Part shown: piece by piece, positions 37,070 to 46,615 of the stretch
Position numbering within the stretch: position 1 is the first letter of the stretch
How the letters are laid out: each line of letters opens with the position of its first letter
Source: Vibrio barjaei
GTDB lineage: Bacteria; Pseudomonadota; Gammaproteobacteria; Enterobacterales; Vibrionaceae
NCBI RefSeq assembly: GCF_001639065.2
Contig: NZ_LQXO02000016.1
Coordinates: forward strand, 17,419 to 81,418
Direction: 5' to 3'
Length of the DNA stretch: 64,000 nucleotides
Notes under the pieces: model-generated
What the model saw: the letters and a program-made list of their open reading frames with translations, nothing else
What the model was told of the DNA's origin: nothing
The model's database searches: none
Position numbers and translations under genes: made by a program

Positions 37070-37534
37070 TTAGCTTGGTTGATAACCCGTATCCTCCTCG
37101 GTCGGATTTTCCGCAGCGGCTCTTGCTAGTTCATCGCACATTTCGTTTTCTCTGTGGCCGGCATGACCTTTAACCCACCGCCAGTCGATATCATGTCGCG
37201 TTGATTCCTTATCGAGAGCTTTCCAAAGATCAGCGTTTTTTACGGGCTTTTTGTCAGCCGTCTTCCAGCCACGCTTTTTCCAGTTGTGGATCCACTGGGT
37301 AATGCCTTGTCTTACGTACTGGCTATCGGTTGTTAGGATTACATTGCAAGGCTCTTTGAGCGTCTGAAGCGCAACAATGGTCGCCATCATTTCCATGCGA
37401 TTGTTTGTTGTTAGCGTATAGCCTTTGGCTAACGTCTTTTCGTTCTGTTTGTACCTAAGGACGATTCCATAGCCGCCGGGGCCAGGATTACCCAAACAAG
37501 AACCATCTGTGAAAATTTCAACCTGCTTCGTCAT
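37070..37534 (-). CDS. rnhA: Ribonuclease HI
   Basis: RNase HI degrades RNA in RNA-DNA hybrids. The 154 residues carry the four catalytic acids: Asp10 in [12 protein letters not shown], Glu48 in TNNRMEMMA, Asp70 in TTDSQYV and the C-terminal Asp in [12 protein letters not shown] (~134). The basic handle region [18 protein letters not shown] is present. It is divergent from dnaQ with 57 bp between starts, the universal enterobacterial and vibrio arrangement in which the two promoters overlap. Confidence 0.97.
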   Translation of the reverse strand: MTKQVEIFTDGSCLGNPGPGGYGIVLRYKQNEKTLAKGYTLTTNNRMEMMATIVALQTLKEPCNVILTTDSQYVRQGITQWIHNWKKRGWKTADKKPVKNADLWKALDKESTRHDIDWRWVKGHAGHRENEMCDELARAAAENPTEEDTGYQPS

Positions 37535-37591
37535 GATTTGATACTATATAGCTCAGTAAGTTTATCTACATAGTCTGACATACAAAACATC

Positions 37592-38338
37592 ATGAATACC
37601 AGTCTCAATTCAGAACAACGCAGAATCGTGGTACTCGATACCGAAACCACAGGTATGAACCGCGAAGGTGGTCCTCACTATATGGGGCATCGAATCATTG
37701 AAATCGGTGCGGTGGAAATCATCAACCGTAAACTGACTGGTCGCCATTTTCATGTCTATTTAAAGCCTGATCGTGAAATCCAACCTGACGCTATCGACGT
37801 TCACGGTATCACTGATGAGTTTCTATTAGATAAACCGCTTTATCATCAAGTCCATGAAGAGTTCTTAGATTTTATTAAAGGCGCAGAACTTGTTGCCCAC
37901 AACGCGCCCTTCGATGTGGGCTTTATGGACTACGAGTTTGAGAAGTTAGACGCGTCGATTGGTAAAACGGAACAGTACTGTAAGGTCACCGATACGCTTG
38001 CGATGGCAAAACGCATGGCGAACATGCCAGCGAGAAAGAACCTCGACTCGTTAGCAAAACACTACACGATAGATACGTCTGCCCGTATTCTCCACGGCGC
38101 TTTGCTCGATGCGGAGATCTTGGCGGATGTATATTTGGCTATGACAGGTGGCCAAACTTCGATGCAATTTAACGCGGGGCAGTCCGATGGGGACGAAAGT
38201 GGTGGTGAAACCATTAAGAGGCTCACAACGGGAAGAAAATCGCTAAAGATCTTGCATGCTTCTGCCGATGAAATAGAAGCGCACAATTCGCGCTTAGATA
38301 TTGTTGAAAAAGGTGGCAGTTGTCTCTGGCGCCTGTAG
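37592..38338 (+). CDS. dnaQ: DNA polymerase III epsilon subunit (proofreading exonuclease)
   Basis: DnaQ is the 3'-5' proofreading subunit of the replicase (alpha is at 26149). The 248 residues have the DEDDh exonuclease fold: VLDTETTGM (Asp/Glu ~15-17), HNAPFDVGFMDYEF (Asp), and HGALLDAEILADVY (His/Asp). The clamp-binding motif QTSMQF (~190) is followed by the C-terminal alpha-binding tail. No strong Shine-Dalgarno is seen. The next gene starts only 9 bp after the stop, so they are probably co-transcribed. Confidence 0.97.
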   Translation: MNTSLNSEQRRIVVLDTETTGMNREGGPHYMGHRIIEIGAVEIINRKLTGRHFHVYLKPDREIQPDAIDVHGITDEFLLDKPLYHQVHEEFLDFIKGAELVAHNAPFDVGFMDYEFEKLDASIGKTEQYCKVTDTLAMAKRMANMPARKNLDSLAKHYTIDTSARILHGALLDAEILADVYLAMTGGQTSMQFNAGQSDGDESGGETIKRLTTGRKSLKILHASADEIEAHNSRLDIVEKGGSCLWRL

Positions 38339-38347
38339 GAGAGAAAC

Positions 38348-39592
38348 ATGCAGAGGATTATTTTTGCGATGGCGTTATGGTTATCGCTGACAGTTGGTGC
38401 ATTCGCGACTGAGTCCTCAATGTCATTTCTTGATAACCGGTTTCGAGTCGACCAAACGGTGGAACGAATCACTTTTTTGGTTTATCGACAGGATAACTCT
38501 AAGCCAGTTACGCTAGTTCGCCCTGACGGTAAAAAATACTACGCTTGGCGTCATCCTGATAATGTTCACTGGATTGAAGAACCCAGTGTCGATGTCATTT
38601 CAATCGAAAAGCCAATGCCCGGTCCTTGGCAAGCCATTGGCAAAGTCACGCCCAAGAATAATATTCAAATCATTTCTCAGCTGTCTTTAACAGCTGACAG
38701 CTTGCCACAGCGCATTTATCAAGGTGAGAAGTTAAAGTTTACTGCTCGACTTATGACCGATGGCAAGCCGTTAATTGTTGAGAACATCCTCGACCGTGTG
38801 AACCTTAAAGTGGTGATGACGCGCTATTTAGAATCCCAAGAACAAACGGATAACAAGGTGCGCCCGGTGCCTATTGTCATCGGTGAGTTTTATGATAACG
38901 GTGAAGGGTTAGATGAGCGCGCTGGAGATGGTGTTTTCACCGTTGAGCTGCCTATTGAACTTGAGCCCGGGAAATACAATGTTCGAATTACTACAGGCAA
39001 TGGAGTGTTCTTACGCGCCCTAGAGCAAGAAGTGCTGATTTACCCGACGCCATTCTCTAGCAAATTTATCCAAGGCGATGATAAAAAACCACATCAAATT
39101 GTAGTTCGCGGTGAAGTCGCGACGATAGAAGCAGGTAGTTTGGCCACCTCGATTGAACTGCAATTCCCTGATCAGTCAGAGCAGGTCGTGCAACACCAAG
39201 CGGATGCAGGTAAAAACGATGTCACCTCGTATTTTAACGACCTACATCAAATGGGGACCTATCATTGGACTGGCCATGTGTATGCCAATGAAGCGTCCAC
39301 GGGGCGTTCGTTAGTTTTTGATCTTCCAATGCGTACCTTCAGTGTTGTCGGGGCTTTGGATTTAGAAAAAGCCGAAGAAATGCAAGCGGCGGCGCGAGAA
39401 GCGAAGAAAAAAGCGGAACAAGAAGCGCAAATCCTTGCACACAGAGAGCAAGTGAGAACTCGAGCAATACTGGCCATCGTGATCGGTAATCTAGTGCTTA
39501 TTGTGGTGGGTGGATTCATTTGGTGGTTAGTTCGACGCAAGCGAGCTATTAAGGCTTCACTACCAGAAATGCAGTTAAATATGCCACGTTAG
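38348..39592 (+). CDS. TIGR03503 family membrane-anchored periplasmic protein
   Basis: I recognise this 414-residue protein as the uncharacterised TIGR03503 family of Vibrio, Shewanella and relatives. A signal peptide covers ~1-20 (cut at AFA). The middle (25-335) looks all-beta, with a stretch GEFYDNGEGLDERAGDGVFT and PGKYNVRITTGNG suggestive of Ig-like domains. A charged coiled coil follows (AAREAKKKAEQEAQIL, ~345-368), then a single membrane helix (~373-396) and a basic tail beginning RRKR. The topology is periplasmic domain, inner-membrane anchor, short cytoplasmic tail. GTAGGAG gives a strong ribosome site. It follows dnaQ at 9 bp. Confidence 0.8.
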   Translation: MQRIIFAMALWLSLTVGAFATESSMSFLDNRFRVDQTVERITFLVYRQDNSKPVTLVRPDGKKYYAWRHPDNVHWIEEPSVDVISIEKPMPGPWQAIGKVTPKNNIQIISQLSLTADSLPQRIYQGEKLKFTARLMTDGKPLIVENILDRVNLKVVMTRYLESQEQTDNKVRPVPIVIGEFYDNGEGLDERAGDGVFTVELPIELEPGKYNVRITTGNGVFLRALEQEVLIYPTPFSSKFIQGDDKKPHQIVVRGEVATIEAGSLATSIELQFPDQSEQVVQHQADAGKNDVTSYFNDLHQMGTYHWTGHVYANEASTGRSLVFDLPMRTFSVVGALDLEKAEEMQAAAREAKKKAEQEAQILAHREQVRTRAILAIVIGNLVLIVVGGFIWWLVRRKRAIKASLPEMQLNMPR

Positions 39593-39612
39593 TTTTAGTA
39601 ACGACAATGACA

Positions 39613-39646
39613 TTAAAAAAGGGTCAGCAATTGCTGACCCTTTTAG
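39613..39646. terminator. Bidirectional terminator between TIGR03503 gene and fadE
   Basis: AAAAGGGTCAGC (39617-39628) and GCTGACCCTTTT (39633-39644) form a perfect 12-bp stem between convergent genes. Confidence 0.93.
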
Positions 39647-39680
39647 TTATTTGGAATTATCAATTACTTGGAGGGCTCAA

Positions 39681-42125
39681 TTACGCGACTTCTTCCATCG
39701 TCGGGTAGACAGGCTTTGCTGCGAGTTCCTCTGGAGCAAAGTCATCAACGTTTATAGTGTATAAACGATGTGCTTCTGCAGTAATAAGCAGTGTCGCTTC
39801 ATCTTGAGTGATTAGGCCTTTCTCTAAACCTAGTGCCGCGACTTTATCAAGCTGCGTAAATGGACGACGCTGCTCAAGCGCTTTACACACTTTAGTAAAC
39901 ACAGGCTCAGCACGTAAAATGACGTCCAGTGCTTGCTCAATACGACCTGCAGCATTGAACTCAGTTGGCTCTAGGTATTGACCGCGCCCCAAACGGCTTC
40001 GTGCGCCACAAGGGGTTTGTAAGATACGAGCCACTTGGCTATCAAGCTTATCTGAAGGCGCTTTGCGAACTGTTCCTAGTGGTAACACGATAAAGCGCAT
40101 CAAACGGCCAATTACCTTGTTAGGGAAGTTGGCTAAGAAATCATCTAACGCTTTTTCAGTTTGCATTAGACTGTCTTGCAGCCCCCAATGAAGAAGCGGT
40201 AAATCTTCGCTGTTACGGCCTTCAACATCATAACGTTTTAATGCTGCACTGCTGAGATACAACTGACTCAAAATATCACCAAGGCGCGCCGATAAGCGTT
40301 CCTTACGTTTCAGTGAGCCGCCAAGGACTGCCATAGACACATCTGACAGTAATGCGAGGTTGGCACTGTAACGGTTCAACTGTTGGTAATAACGTTTAGT
40401 TGCGTCTTTCTGCGGCGTTGATGAGCCACGACCATCAGTAAGACCGAGCCAGAAACTGCGTACTAAGTTACTGATCGTAAATGAAACGTGGCCAGCAAGG
40501 GCTTTGTCGAATTTGTCAACTGCATCATTGGCGTTAGAGTGCGCCGCATCCATTTCCGTTAAAACATATGGATGGCAACGAATCGCGCCTTGACCAAAGA
40601 TGATCATTGAACGAGTAAGAATATTGGCACCTTCTACAGTTACAGCGATAGGTGAACCTTGATAGCCGCGTGCTAAGAAGTTTGATGGACCAAGGCAAAT
40701 GCCTTTGCCACCAACAATATCCATAGCATCGATAATGCTTTGCTGACCGCGATGAGTACAATGATATTTGACGATGGCAGAGATCACTGATGGCTTCTCG
40801 CCCAAGTCTATACCTGTAACTGTAAGATGGCTGGCTGCATCCATTACGTAAGCATTACCGGCAATACGAGCTAGCGGCTCTTCGATACCTTCCATATGAC
40901 CAATTGGCTGTTTGAACTGACGACGGATACGAGCATAAGCACCTGTTGCCAAAGCTGCTGTTTTGATACCGCCTGTTGAATTTGAAGGGAGCGTGATGCC
41001 ACGTCCAACTGAGAGGCACTCAACCAACATGCGCCAGCCTTGACCAGCCATTTTTTGACCACCGATAATGAAATCCAGTGGCACGAACAACTCGTTCGCT
41101 GTTGTAGGACCGTTTTGAAACGGAACGTTCAGTGGGAAATGACGGTTACCAATCTCTACACCTTTAAGGTGTGTTGGAATAAGCGCACAAGTAATGCCCA
41201 AGTCTTCTTTATCACCTAGTAGGCCATCTGGATCTCGAAGTTTGAAAGCAAGACCAAGTACGGTAGCGACTGGCGCAAGGGTAATGTAACGTTTGTTCCA
41301 AGTGAGCTTCATGCCTAAGACTTCTTTGCCTTCCCATTTGCCTTTACATACCACACCAAAATCAGGGATAGAGCCTGCATCAGAGCCGGCTTCTGGGCTC
41401 GTTAGAGCAAAACACGGAATCTCTTTACCGACAGCTAGACGAGGTAAGTAGTAGTCTTTTTGAGCTTCTGTTCCATAATGCTGAAGGAGCTCACCTGGAC
41501 CCAAGGAATTAGGAACACCAACTGTAGATGAAAGTACACCAGACACACCAGTTAGCTTTTGCAGAACGAGAGATTGTGCATACGCAGAAAATTCAAGGCC
41601 GCCGTATTTTTTCTTAATAATCATGGCAAAGAATTTGTGATCTTTTAGGTACTGCCAGACTTCTGGTGGAAGGTCAGCTAGCTCGTGAGTGACTTGATAA
41701 TCGCTCACCATCGCACAGACTTCGTTAACAGGACCATCTAAGAAGGCTTGTTCTTCTGCGCTGAGTTTTGGTTGACTAATATTCTCTAGTTTTTGCCAGT
41801 TTGGCTTGCCTTTGAAAAGCTCTGCTTCCCACCAAACGGTACCCGCATCCAATGCTTCTTTTTCTGTTTGAGACATGGCAGGAAGCACTTTCCTAAATAG
41901 TTTAAGCGCTTTAGCGGAAATCAATGATTGTCGGATAGAAGGAACACACAATACCGCTACCGTAGCAACGTACAACGCCCATATGATGGCGCCAAATACA
42001 CCGAGTAGTGAACCTAAGACCATAGCAGCGGTCACGAGTAATAAAGATTTTGCCAGCGATGCTCGTTGGTAGAAACTGAATCCAACTGCGCCGAGCAAGG
42101 CGACGAGAGAGAGCAAGATGTCCAT
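39681..42125 (-). CDS. fadE: Acyl-CoA dehydrogenase FadE
   Basis: FadE catalyses the first step of fatty-acid beta-oxidation, acyl-CoA to enoyl-CoA with FAD. The 814 residues match the long FadE type. Two N-terminal hydrophobic segments (~1-60) attach it to the membrane. The acyl-CoA dehydrogenase core (~75-500) contains [20 protein letters not shown] and [12 protein letters not shown] and ends with [20 protein letters not shown]-terminal FadE-specific domain (~520-800) follows. AAAGGAAC precedes the ATG. A FadR-like operator lies 67 bp upstream, predicting repression by FadR and induction by long-chain fatty acids. Confidence 0.96.
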   Translation of the reverse strand: MDILLSLVALLGAVGFSFYQRASLAKSLLLVTAAMVLGSLLGVFGAIIWALYVATVAVLCVPSIRQSLISAKALKLFRKVLPAMSQTEKEALDAGTVWWEAELFKGKPNWQKLENISQPKLSAEEQAFLDGPVNEVCAMVSDYQVTHELADLPPEVWQYLKDHKFFAMIIKKKYGGLEFSAYAQSLVLQKLTGVSGVLSSTVGVPNSLGPGELLQHYGTEAQKDYYLPRLAVGKEIPCFALTSPEAGSDAGSIPDFGVVCKGKWEGKEVLGMKLTWNKRYITLAPVATVLGLAFKLRDPDGLLGDKEDLGITCALIPTHLKGVEIGNRHFPLNVPFQNGPTTANELFVPLDFIIGGQKMAGQGWRMLVECLSVGRGITLPSNSTGGIKTAALATGAYARIRRQFKQPIGHMEGIEEPLARIAGNAYVMDAASHLTVTGIDLGEKPSVISAIVKYHCTHRGQQSIIDAMDIVGGKGICLGPSNFLARGYQGSPIAVTVEGANILTRSMIIFGQGAIRCHPYVLTEMDAAHSNANDAVDKFDKALAGHVSFTISNLVRSFWLGLTDGRGSSTPQKDATKRYYQQLNRYSANLALLSDVSMAVLGGSLKRKERLSARLGDILSQLYLSSAALKRYDVEGRNSEDLPLLHWGLQDSLMQTEKALDDFLANFPNKVIGRLMRFIVLPLGTVRKAPSDKLDSQVARILQTPCGARSRLGRGQYLEPTEFNAAGRIEQALDVILRAEPVFTKVCKALEQRRPFTQLDKVAALGLEKGLITQDEATLLITAEAHRLYTINVDDFAPEELAAKPVYPTMEEVA

Positions 42126-42191
42126 GATTGTTCCTTTATCTGGGTACTTATCGTTGTTTTAGTGGTTGACCGTTTTAGCAATACCTAAGGT

Positions 42192-42208
42192 AAGAGGTCG
42201 TACCAGTA
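42192..42208 (-). promoter_or_regulatory. FadR operator upstream of fadE
   Basis: Read on the minus strand, TACTGGTACGACCTCTT matches the FadR consensus AACTGGTCNGACCNGTT at nearly every fixed base (differences at the first base, at the C after GGT and at one base near the 3' end). It lies 67-83 bp before the fadE start. The whole gap 42126-42441 also holds the gmhA promoter and leader. Confidence 0.75.
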
Positions 42209-42263
42209 ATAATTGTAACTCAATTATTGCACAAATGTAAATTTTCAAAAGTAATTACTCTAA

Positions 42264-42293
42264 TTCGATTCAAAAATGAGAGCTTTGTATAAT
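42264..42293 (+). promoter_or_regulatory. gmhA promoter
   Basis: A perfect TATAAT (42288-42293) has a weak -35 (TTCGAT, 42264-42269) 18 bp upstream. Transcription would start near 42300, leaving a leader of about 140 bases before gmhA. Confidence 0.55.
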
Positions 42294-42346
42294 TTCCCAC
42301 CAGTTTCGAATGCGAAGCTATGAAAAACGAACCAGTGAGGAGTTAG

Positions 42347-42388
42347 ATGAGCCTACGCCTATCGACAGAATTGGGGGTTTATAGTTAA
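42347..42388 (+). CDS. 13-codon leader ORF upstream of gmhA
   Basis: GAGGAG (42337-42342) is an excellent Shine-Dalgarno four bases before ATG 42347. The ORF reads [13 protein letters not shown] and stops at TAA 42386-42388. It lies within the predicted gmhA leader, 53 bp before the gmhA start. It has no run of one amino acid that would suggest classical attenuation. It may be a translated regulatory uORF or a chance frame. Confidence 0.35.
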   Translation: MSLRLSTELGVYS

Positions 42389-42441
42389 ACTCAGGTAATC
42401 GCAACGACGCGTTGATGTCGGAAAATAAAGAGAATAAACCT

Positions 42442-43017
42442 ATGTACCAAGATCTAATTAGAAACGAGCTTACTGAAGCGGCAGACGTACTAAACAAATT
42501 CCTGAGCGACGATCACAACATTGCGCAGATCGAAGCAGCAGCGAAAATGATTGCGGAATCATTCAAGCAAGACGGCAAGGTATTGTCTTGTGGTAACGGC
42601 GGTTCGCATTGTGATGCGATGCACTTTGCTGAAGAGCTAACGGGTCGCTATCGTGAGAACCGCCCAGGTTACGCTGGTATCGCCATTTCTGACCCAAGCC
42701 ACCTTTCATGCGTGAGCAATGATTTTGGTTATGATTATGTATTTTCACGTTATGTGGAAGCGGTAGGTCGTTCTGGTGATGTTTTGTTTGGTCTTTCTAC
42801 ATCAGGTAACTCTGGTAACATTTTGAAAGCTATTGAAGCTGCCAAGGCGAAAGGCATGAAGACAATTGCCCTAACAGGTAAAGATGGTGGTCAAATGGCA
42901 GGCGTTGCTGATATTGAGATTCGTGTACCGCACTTTGGTTATGCGGATCGAATTCAAGAAGTACACATCAAGATCATTCATATTGTGATTCAATTGATTG
43001 AAAAAGAGATGGAATAA
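42442..43017 (+). CDS. gmhA: Sedoheptulose 7-phosphate isomerase
   Basis: GmhA (LpcA) converts sedoheptulose 7-phosphate to D-glycero-D-manno-heptose 7-phosphate, the first step towards LPS core heptose. From ATG 42442 it has 191 residues, the family length. The SIS domain shows [22 protein letters not shown] (split: [12 protein letters not shown] and HFAEELTG) and the phosphate loop [28 protein letters not shown] ends it with the active-site Glu/His. The frame continues upstream to 42415, but AAAGAGA supports 42442. It is followed by yafJ, the same order as E. coli. Confidence 0.96.
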   Translation: MYQDLIRNELTEAADVLNKFLSDDHNIAQIEAAAKMIAESFKQDGKVLSCGNGGSHCDAMHFAEELTGRYRENRPGYAGIAISDPSHLSCVSNDFGYDYVFSRYVEAVGRSGDVLFGLSTSGNSGNILKAIEAAKAKGMKTIALTGKDGGQMAGVADIEIRVPHFGYADRIQEVHIKIIHIVIQLIEKEME

Positions 43018-43067
43018 TCTCAGTTTACTAATGACATTATTGTGGAAGAAAAAGAGTAGGGAACTCA

Positions 43068-43910
43068 ATGTGTGAATTGCTTGGCATGAGTGCAAATGTG
43101 CCAACAGATATCTGTTTCAGCTTTACCGGTTTGATTCAACGGGGTGGCAACACTGGTCCTCACAAAGATGGCTGGGGGATAACTTTTTATGAAGGGAAAG
43201 GTTTTAGAACCTTTAAAGATCCTCAACCAAGTTGTGATTCAAAAATAGCGGAGTTGGTTCAAAACTATCCGATAAAGAGTCGTGCAGTTGTTAGTCATAT
43301 ACGACAAGCGAACCGTGGTCAGGTTAATCTAGAAAATACGCACCCATTCACGCGTGAACTATGGGGGCGCTATTGGACATTCGCACACAATGGTCAGCTC
43401 AGTGACTATCAAGGGCTGGAGACTGGTCACTTTCGTCCAGTGGGCGAAACTGACAGTGAATTGTCGTTTTGTTGGCTGCTGCGAAAATTGGATGAACGCT
43501 TTCCTGAACCACCGCAAGATATGATGGCGATGTTCGCATACATTTCCGAATGTTGTGATGAATTACGAGAATACGGTGTCTACAACATGCTGTTGAGTGA
43601 TGGTGAGTTTGTGATGACCTATTGTACTAATCATTTGTACTGGATCACGCGTAAAGCCCCATTTGGTAAAGCGACCTTACTCGATGAAGATGTGACGATT
43701 AACTTTCACGAAGAGACTACACCTAACGATGTAGTGACGGTTGTGGCGACTCAACCACTGACGAGCAATGAGAGTTGGCATCGAATGAAGCCAGGTGAAT
43801 TTAACTTGTTTCATTTTGGTGAGTTAGTCGCCAGCAATGTTGATGAGCTAAAAGACGTGGAATTTGCGGAAGCGAAGCCAGCAAGCCAAGCGCCTATTGA
43901 GCCGTTATAA
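43068..43910 (+). CDS. yafJ: Class II glutamine amidotransferase YafJ
   Basis: This 280-residue protein is an N-terminal-nucleophile glutamine amidotransferase-like enzyme homologous to E. coli YafJ; its acceptor is not known. Cys2 ([10 protein letters not shown]) would be the nucleophile after Met removal. Other family motifs are [12 protein letters not shown] (~37-48), [19 protein letters not shown] and [10 protein letters not shown]. There is no synthase domain. GTAGGGA precedes the ATG. It lies 50 bp after gmhA and ends at a strong terminator, so the two probably form one operon. Confidence 0.9.
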   Translation: MCELLGMSANVPTDICFSFTGLIQRGGNTGPHKDGWGITFYEGKGFRTFKDPQPSCDSKIAELVQNYPIKSRAVVSHIRQANRGQVNLENTHPFTRELWGRYWTFAHNGQLSDYQGLETGHFRPVGETDSELSFCWLLRKLDERFPEPPQDMMAMFAYISECCDELREYGVYNMLLSDGEFVMTYCTNHLYWITRKAPFGKATLLDEDVTINFHEETTPNDVVTVVATQPLTSNESWHRMKPGEFNLFHFGELVASNVDELKDVEFAEAKPASQAPIEPL

Positions 43911-43935
43911 GCCCAACATCAAACAGGGTTACATA

Positions 43936-43972
43936 ATAAAAAAGCGAGTGATTTCATCACTCGCTTTTTTTA
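43936..43972. terminator. Bidirectional terminator between yafJ and purN
   Basis: AAAAAAGCGAGTGAT (43938-43952) and ATCACTCGCTTTTTT (43956-43970) form a perfect 15-bp stem with a 3-base loop. Confidence 0.95.
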
Positions 43973-43996
43973 TCTTTACTCGTTGTGGTTAGAGGG

Positions 43997-44635
43997 CTAT
44001 TTGTCTGCGTAGCCTTGAGGGCCAAGTTCTAATCCATCTAACATCGCTTTGCTGCCATCCATAGATAAGCGGCCTTCGACGAACCATTTTACAACTAGTG
44101 GGTAAATCTTATGTTCCTGACTTTGAACACGCTGTTCTAGTGTTTCAATCGTATCATCATCGAATACTGGAACTTTAGCTTGTAAGATAATTGGACCACC
44201 ATCTAGCTTCTCAGTAACAAAATGGATACTAGTGCCATGGTGTTCATCACAATTATCAATTGCGCGCTGATGTGTGTGCAAACCAGGATATTTTGGCAAC
44301 AGCGAAGGGTGAATGTTGATCATTCGTCCCATGTAGTGGCGTACAAACTCGCCACTTAAGATACGCATGTAGCCTGCTAAGACCAATAAATCCGGTTTGT
44401 GCACGTCAATGCGACGCATCAGTTCAGCATCAAACGCTTCACGTGTTTCACTTAATTTGGGATCTAGGAACTCGGCCTCTGCTCCTGCTTTATGTGCACG
44501 TTCTAAGGCGAAAGCGGACTCTTTGTTTGAGAATACCGCTCGAACCTTGGCGTTTTCGATGGTGGACTCGCAAGCGTCAATAATCGCCTGCAAGTTAGTA
44601 CCATTCCCTGAAACTAAAACAACAATATTCTTCAT
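43997..44635 (-). CDS. purN: Phosphoribosylglycinamide formyltransferase
   Basis: PurN transfers a formyl group from 10-formyl-THF to GAR in purine synthesis. The 212 residues show the phosphate-binding VLVSGNGTNLQAI (~6-18), the LAGYMRILS region, the catalytic Asn/His in MINIHPSLLPKYPG (~105-118) and the active-site Asp in HFVTEKLDGGPII. The start is 4 bases after the purM stop, so purM-purN are translated from one mRNA. The operon is under a PurR box at 45747. Confidence 0.97.
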   Translation of the reverse strand: MKNIVVLVSGNGTNLQAIIDACESTIENAKVRAVFSNKESAFALERAHKAGAEAEFLDPKLSETREAFDAELMRRIDVHKPDLLVLAGYMRILSGEFVRHYMGRMINIHPSLLPKYPGLHTHQRAIDNCDEHHGTSIHFVTEKLDGGPIILQAKVPVFDDDTIETLEQRVQSQEHKIYPLVVKWFVEGRLSMDGSKAMLDGLELGPQGYADK

Positions 44636-44639
44636 GAAA

Positions 44640-45680
44640 CTAATTGATCTCTACTTGCTCTTCACCAGCTTGTGCAGTCGCGATCTCACCAATTACCCAT
44701 GCGTTTTCGCCTTCAGCTTTTAATAGTTCAACTGCTGCCTCTGCCTGAGCTTTTGGCAGAGCAACAATTAGACCTACACCACAGTTGAAGGTACGGTACA
44801 TCTCAAATGTATCAACATTACCTTTCTCTTGTAGCCAGTTGAAGATTGCTGGCCATTCCCAGCTCTTGCCATCAATCACAGCTTTTGTTCCTTCAGGAAG
44901 TACGCGTGGGATATTTTCCCAGAAGCCACCACCTGTGATGTGTGAGATTGCATGGATATCGTGTTCAGCGATCATTTTCAGAGCTGATTTGATATAAATT
45001 TTTGTCGGTTCTAGTAAGTGTTCACCAATCGTGCGTTCACCTAGCATCTCGTTTTTATCTGCGCCAGATACTTCTAAGATCTTGCGTACAAGAGAGTAGC
45101 CATTTGAATGTGGACCACTTGAACCAACCGCGATAAGTGCGTCACCGGCAGCGACTTTTGTGCCGTCGATAACGTCTGATTTTTCAACGACGCCGACACA
45201 GAAGCCAGCAACGTCGTAGTCTTCACCTTCATACATACCAGGCATTTCAGCCGTTTCGCCACCAATAAGCGAACAACCAGCTTGGATACAACCTTCAGCG
45301 ATACCAGATACCACATCAGCTGCAGTGTCTACGTCCAGTTTGCCTGTTGCGTAATAGTCGAGGAAGAACAGTGGCTCTGCACCTTGAACAATCAAGTCAT
45401 TCACACACATCGCAACTAGATCGATACCGATAGTGTCGTGTTTGTTCATATCTAGGGCTAGGCGCAGTTTGGTACCGACACCGTCTGTTCCAGATACGAG
45501 TACAGGCTCTTTGTATTTAGTTGGCAGCTCACATAAAGCACCAAATCCACCGATGCCTCCCATAACTTCAGGGCGACGAGTGCGCTTAACCGCGCCTTTA
45601 ATACGGTCAACTAATGCGTTACCAGCATCAATATCTACACCAGCGTCTTTATAGCTTAGGGAAGTGTTGTTTCCGCTCAC
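44640..45680 (-). CDS. purM: Phosphoribosylformylglycinamidine cyclo-ligase
   Basis: PurM (AIR synthetase) closes the imidazole ring of FGAM, the product of PurL. The 346 residues show [16 protein letters not shown] (~9-24), [15 protein letters not shown] (~62-76), [12 protein letters not shown], and [13 protein letters not shown]; the glycine-rich ATP-binding [13 protein letters not shown] is intact. GAGGACTG-like GGACTG lies before ATG 45680. First gene of the purMN operon with PurR control. Confidence 0.97.
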   Translation of the reverse strand: MSGNNTSLSYKDAGVDIDAGNALVDRIKGAVKRTRRPEVMGGIGGFGALCELPTKYKEPVLVSGTDGVGTKLRLALDMNKHDTIGIDLVAMCVNDLIVQGAEPLFFLDYYATGKLDVDTAADVVSGIAEGCIQAGCSLIGGETAEMPGMYEGEDYDVAGFCVGVVEKSDVIDGTKVAAGDALIAVGSSGPHSNGYSLVRKILEVSGADKNEMLGERTIGEHLLEPTKIYIKSALKMIAEHDIHAISHITGGGFWENIPRVLPEGTKAVIDGKSWEWPAIFNWLQEKGNVDTFEMYRTFNCGVGLIVALPKAQAEAAVELLKAEGENAWVIGEIATAQAGEEQVEIN

Positions 45681-45746
45681 GGGACAGTCCTCGATAAATA
45701 AATGGATGTGAAAAGCGGCGCTATTCTAACAGGGGTTTAAACAAAA

Positions 45747-45762
45747 AGGAAAACGTTTGCGT
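45747..45762 (-). promoter_or_regulatory. PurR operator of purMN
   Basis: On the minus strand ACGCAAACGTTTTCCT matches the PurR consensus (ACGCAAACGTTTNCNT) at every fixed base. It overlaps the -35 region of a promoter whose -10, TAGAAT, is the complement of 45723-45728. This predicts repression of purMN by PurR with hypoxanthine or guanine. Confidence 0.9.
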
Positions 45763-45862
45763 AAGAAATTACAAACTATTTTTGAGTGAGGGTAATCTGT
45801 TGATATAGGCAGGTTTAAGCGAGTAAATATGCGGAAAAAACACCATTAACCTATAATCTTGA

Positions 45863-45891
45863 CTGAAATAGCAAAAGAAACCATGTATAAT
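45863..45891 (+). promoter_or_regulatory. upp promoter
   Basis: A perfect TATAAT (45886-45891) has CTGAAA 17 bp upstream (45863-45868). The predicted start is about 28 bases before the upp ATG. A second TATAAT lies at 45852-45857. The PurR box of purMN is about 100 bp upstream and could also touch upp. Confidence 0.6.
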
Positions 45892-45925
45892 TTTCAGGTT
45901 TTGTTAAAAATTGCCGGAGTAGGAC

Positions 45926-46552
45926 ATGAAAGTTGTTGAAGTTAAACACCCTCTTGTGAAGCACAAACTGGGTTTGATGCGTGAAGGGGACATCAGCACA
46001 AAGCGTTTCCGTGAACTTGCTACAGAAGTAGGTAGCCTGTTGACGTATGAAGCGACCGCAGACTTTGAAACTGAGAAAGTAACTATTGAAGGTTGGAATG
46101 GTCCTGTTGAAGTAGACCAAATCAAAGGTAAGAAAGTGACCGTAGTGCCAATTCTTCGTGCTGGCCTAGGTATGATGGATGGCGTGCTTGAGCACATGCC
46201 AAGTGCACGTATCAGTGTCGTTGGTATCTACCGTGACGAAGAAACACTGGAGCCGGTACCTTACTTCAACAAGCTAGCGTCAAACATCGACGAGCGAATT
46301 GCGCTAGTTGTTGACCCAATGCTAGCAACGGGTGGTTCTATGATTGCAACCATCGACCTGCTGAAAGAAAAAGGCTGTAAAGCAATTAAAGTCTTGGTTC
46401 TTGTTGCTGCTCCAGAAGGCATCGAAGCACTAGAAAAAGCTCACCCTGACGTTGAGCTATATACTGCTGCTATCGATGAGTGTCTGAATGACAAAGGTTA
46501 CATTGTTCCTGGTCTAGGTGACGCAGGTGACAAGATTTTCGGTACTCAATAA
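45926..46552 (+). CDS. upp: Uracil phosphoribosyltransferase
   Basis: Upp salvages uracil to UMP with PRPP. The 208 residues begin [19 protein letters not shown], with the PRPP loop [19 protein letters not shown] (~130-148) and the uracil-binding [16 protein letters not shown] at the C-terminus. GGAGTAGGAC precedes the ATG. It is convergent with the uracil permease gene uraA, unlike E. coli where upp-uraA form an operon. Confidence 0.97.
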   Translation: MKVVEVKHPLVKHKLGLMREGDISTKRFRELATEVGSLLTYEATADFETEKVTIEGWNGPVEVDQIKGKKVTVVPILRAGLGMMDGVLEHMPSARISVVGIYRDEETLEPVPYFNKLASNIDERIALVVDPMLATGGSMIATIDLLKEKGCKAIKVLVLVAAPEGIEALEKAHPDVELYTAAIDECLNDKGYIVPGLGDAGDKIFGTQ

Positions 46553-46568
46553 TTAAGAGTCTGATGAT

Positions 46569-46604
46569 TTAAAAAAAAGGCTGACAACTGTCAGCCTTTT
46601 TTGC
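46569..46604. terminator. Bidirectional terminator between upp and uraA
   Basis: AAAAGGCTGAC and GTCAGCCTTTT (46575-46585 with 46590-46600) form a perfect stem, with A8 on one side and T6 on the other. Confidence 0.93.
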
Positions 46605-46615
46605 GTTTGGAGCAA

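Noticed and set aside
45851..46197. Minus-strand frames over the start of upp
   Set aside because: They overlap the upp promoter and coding start and have no family features.
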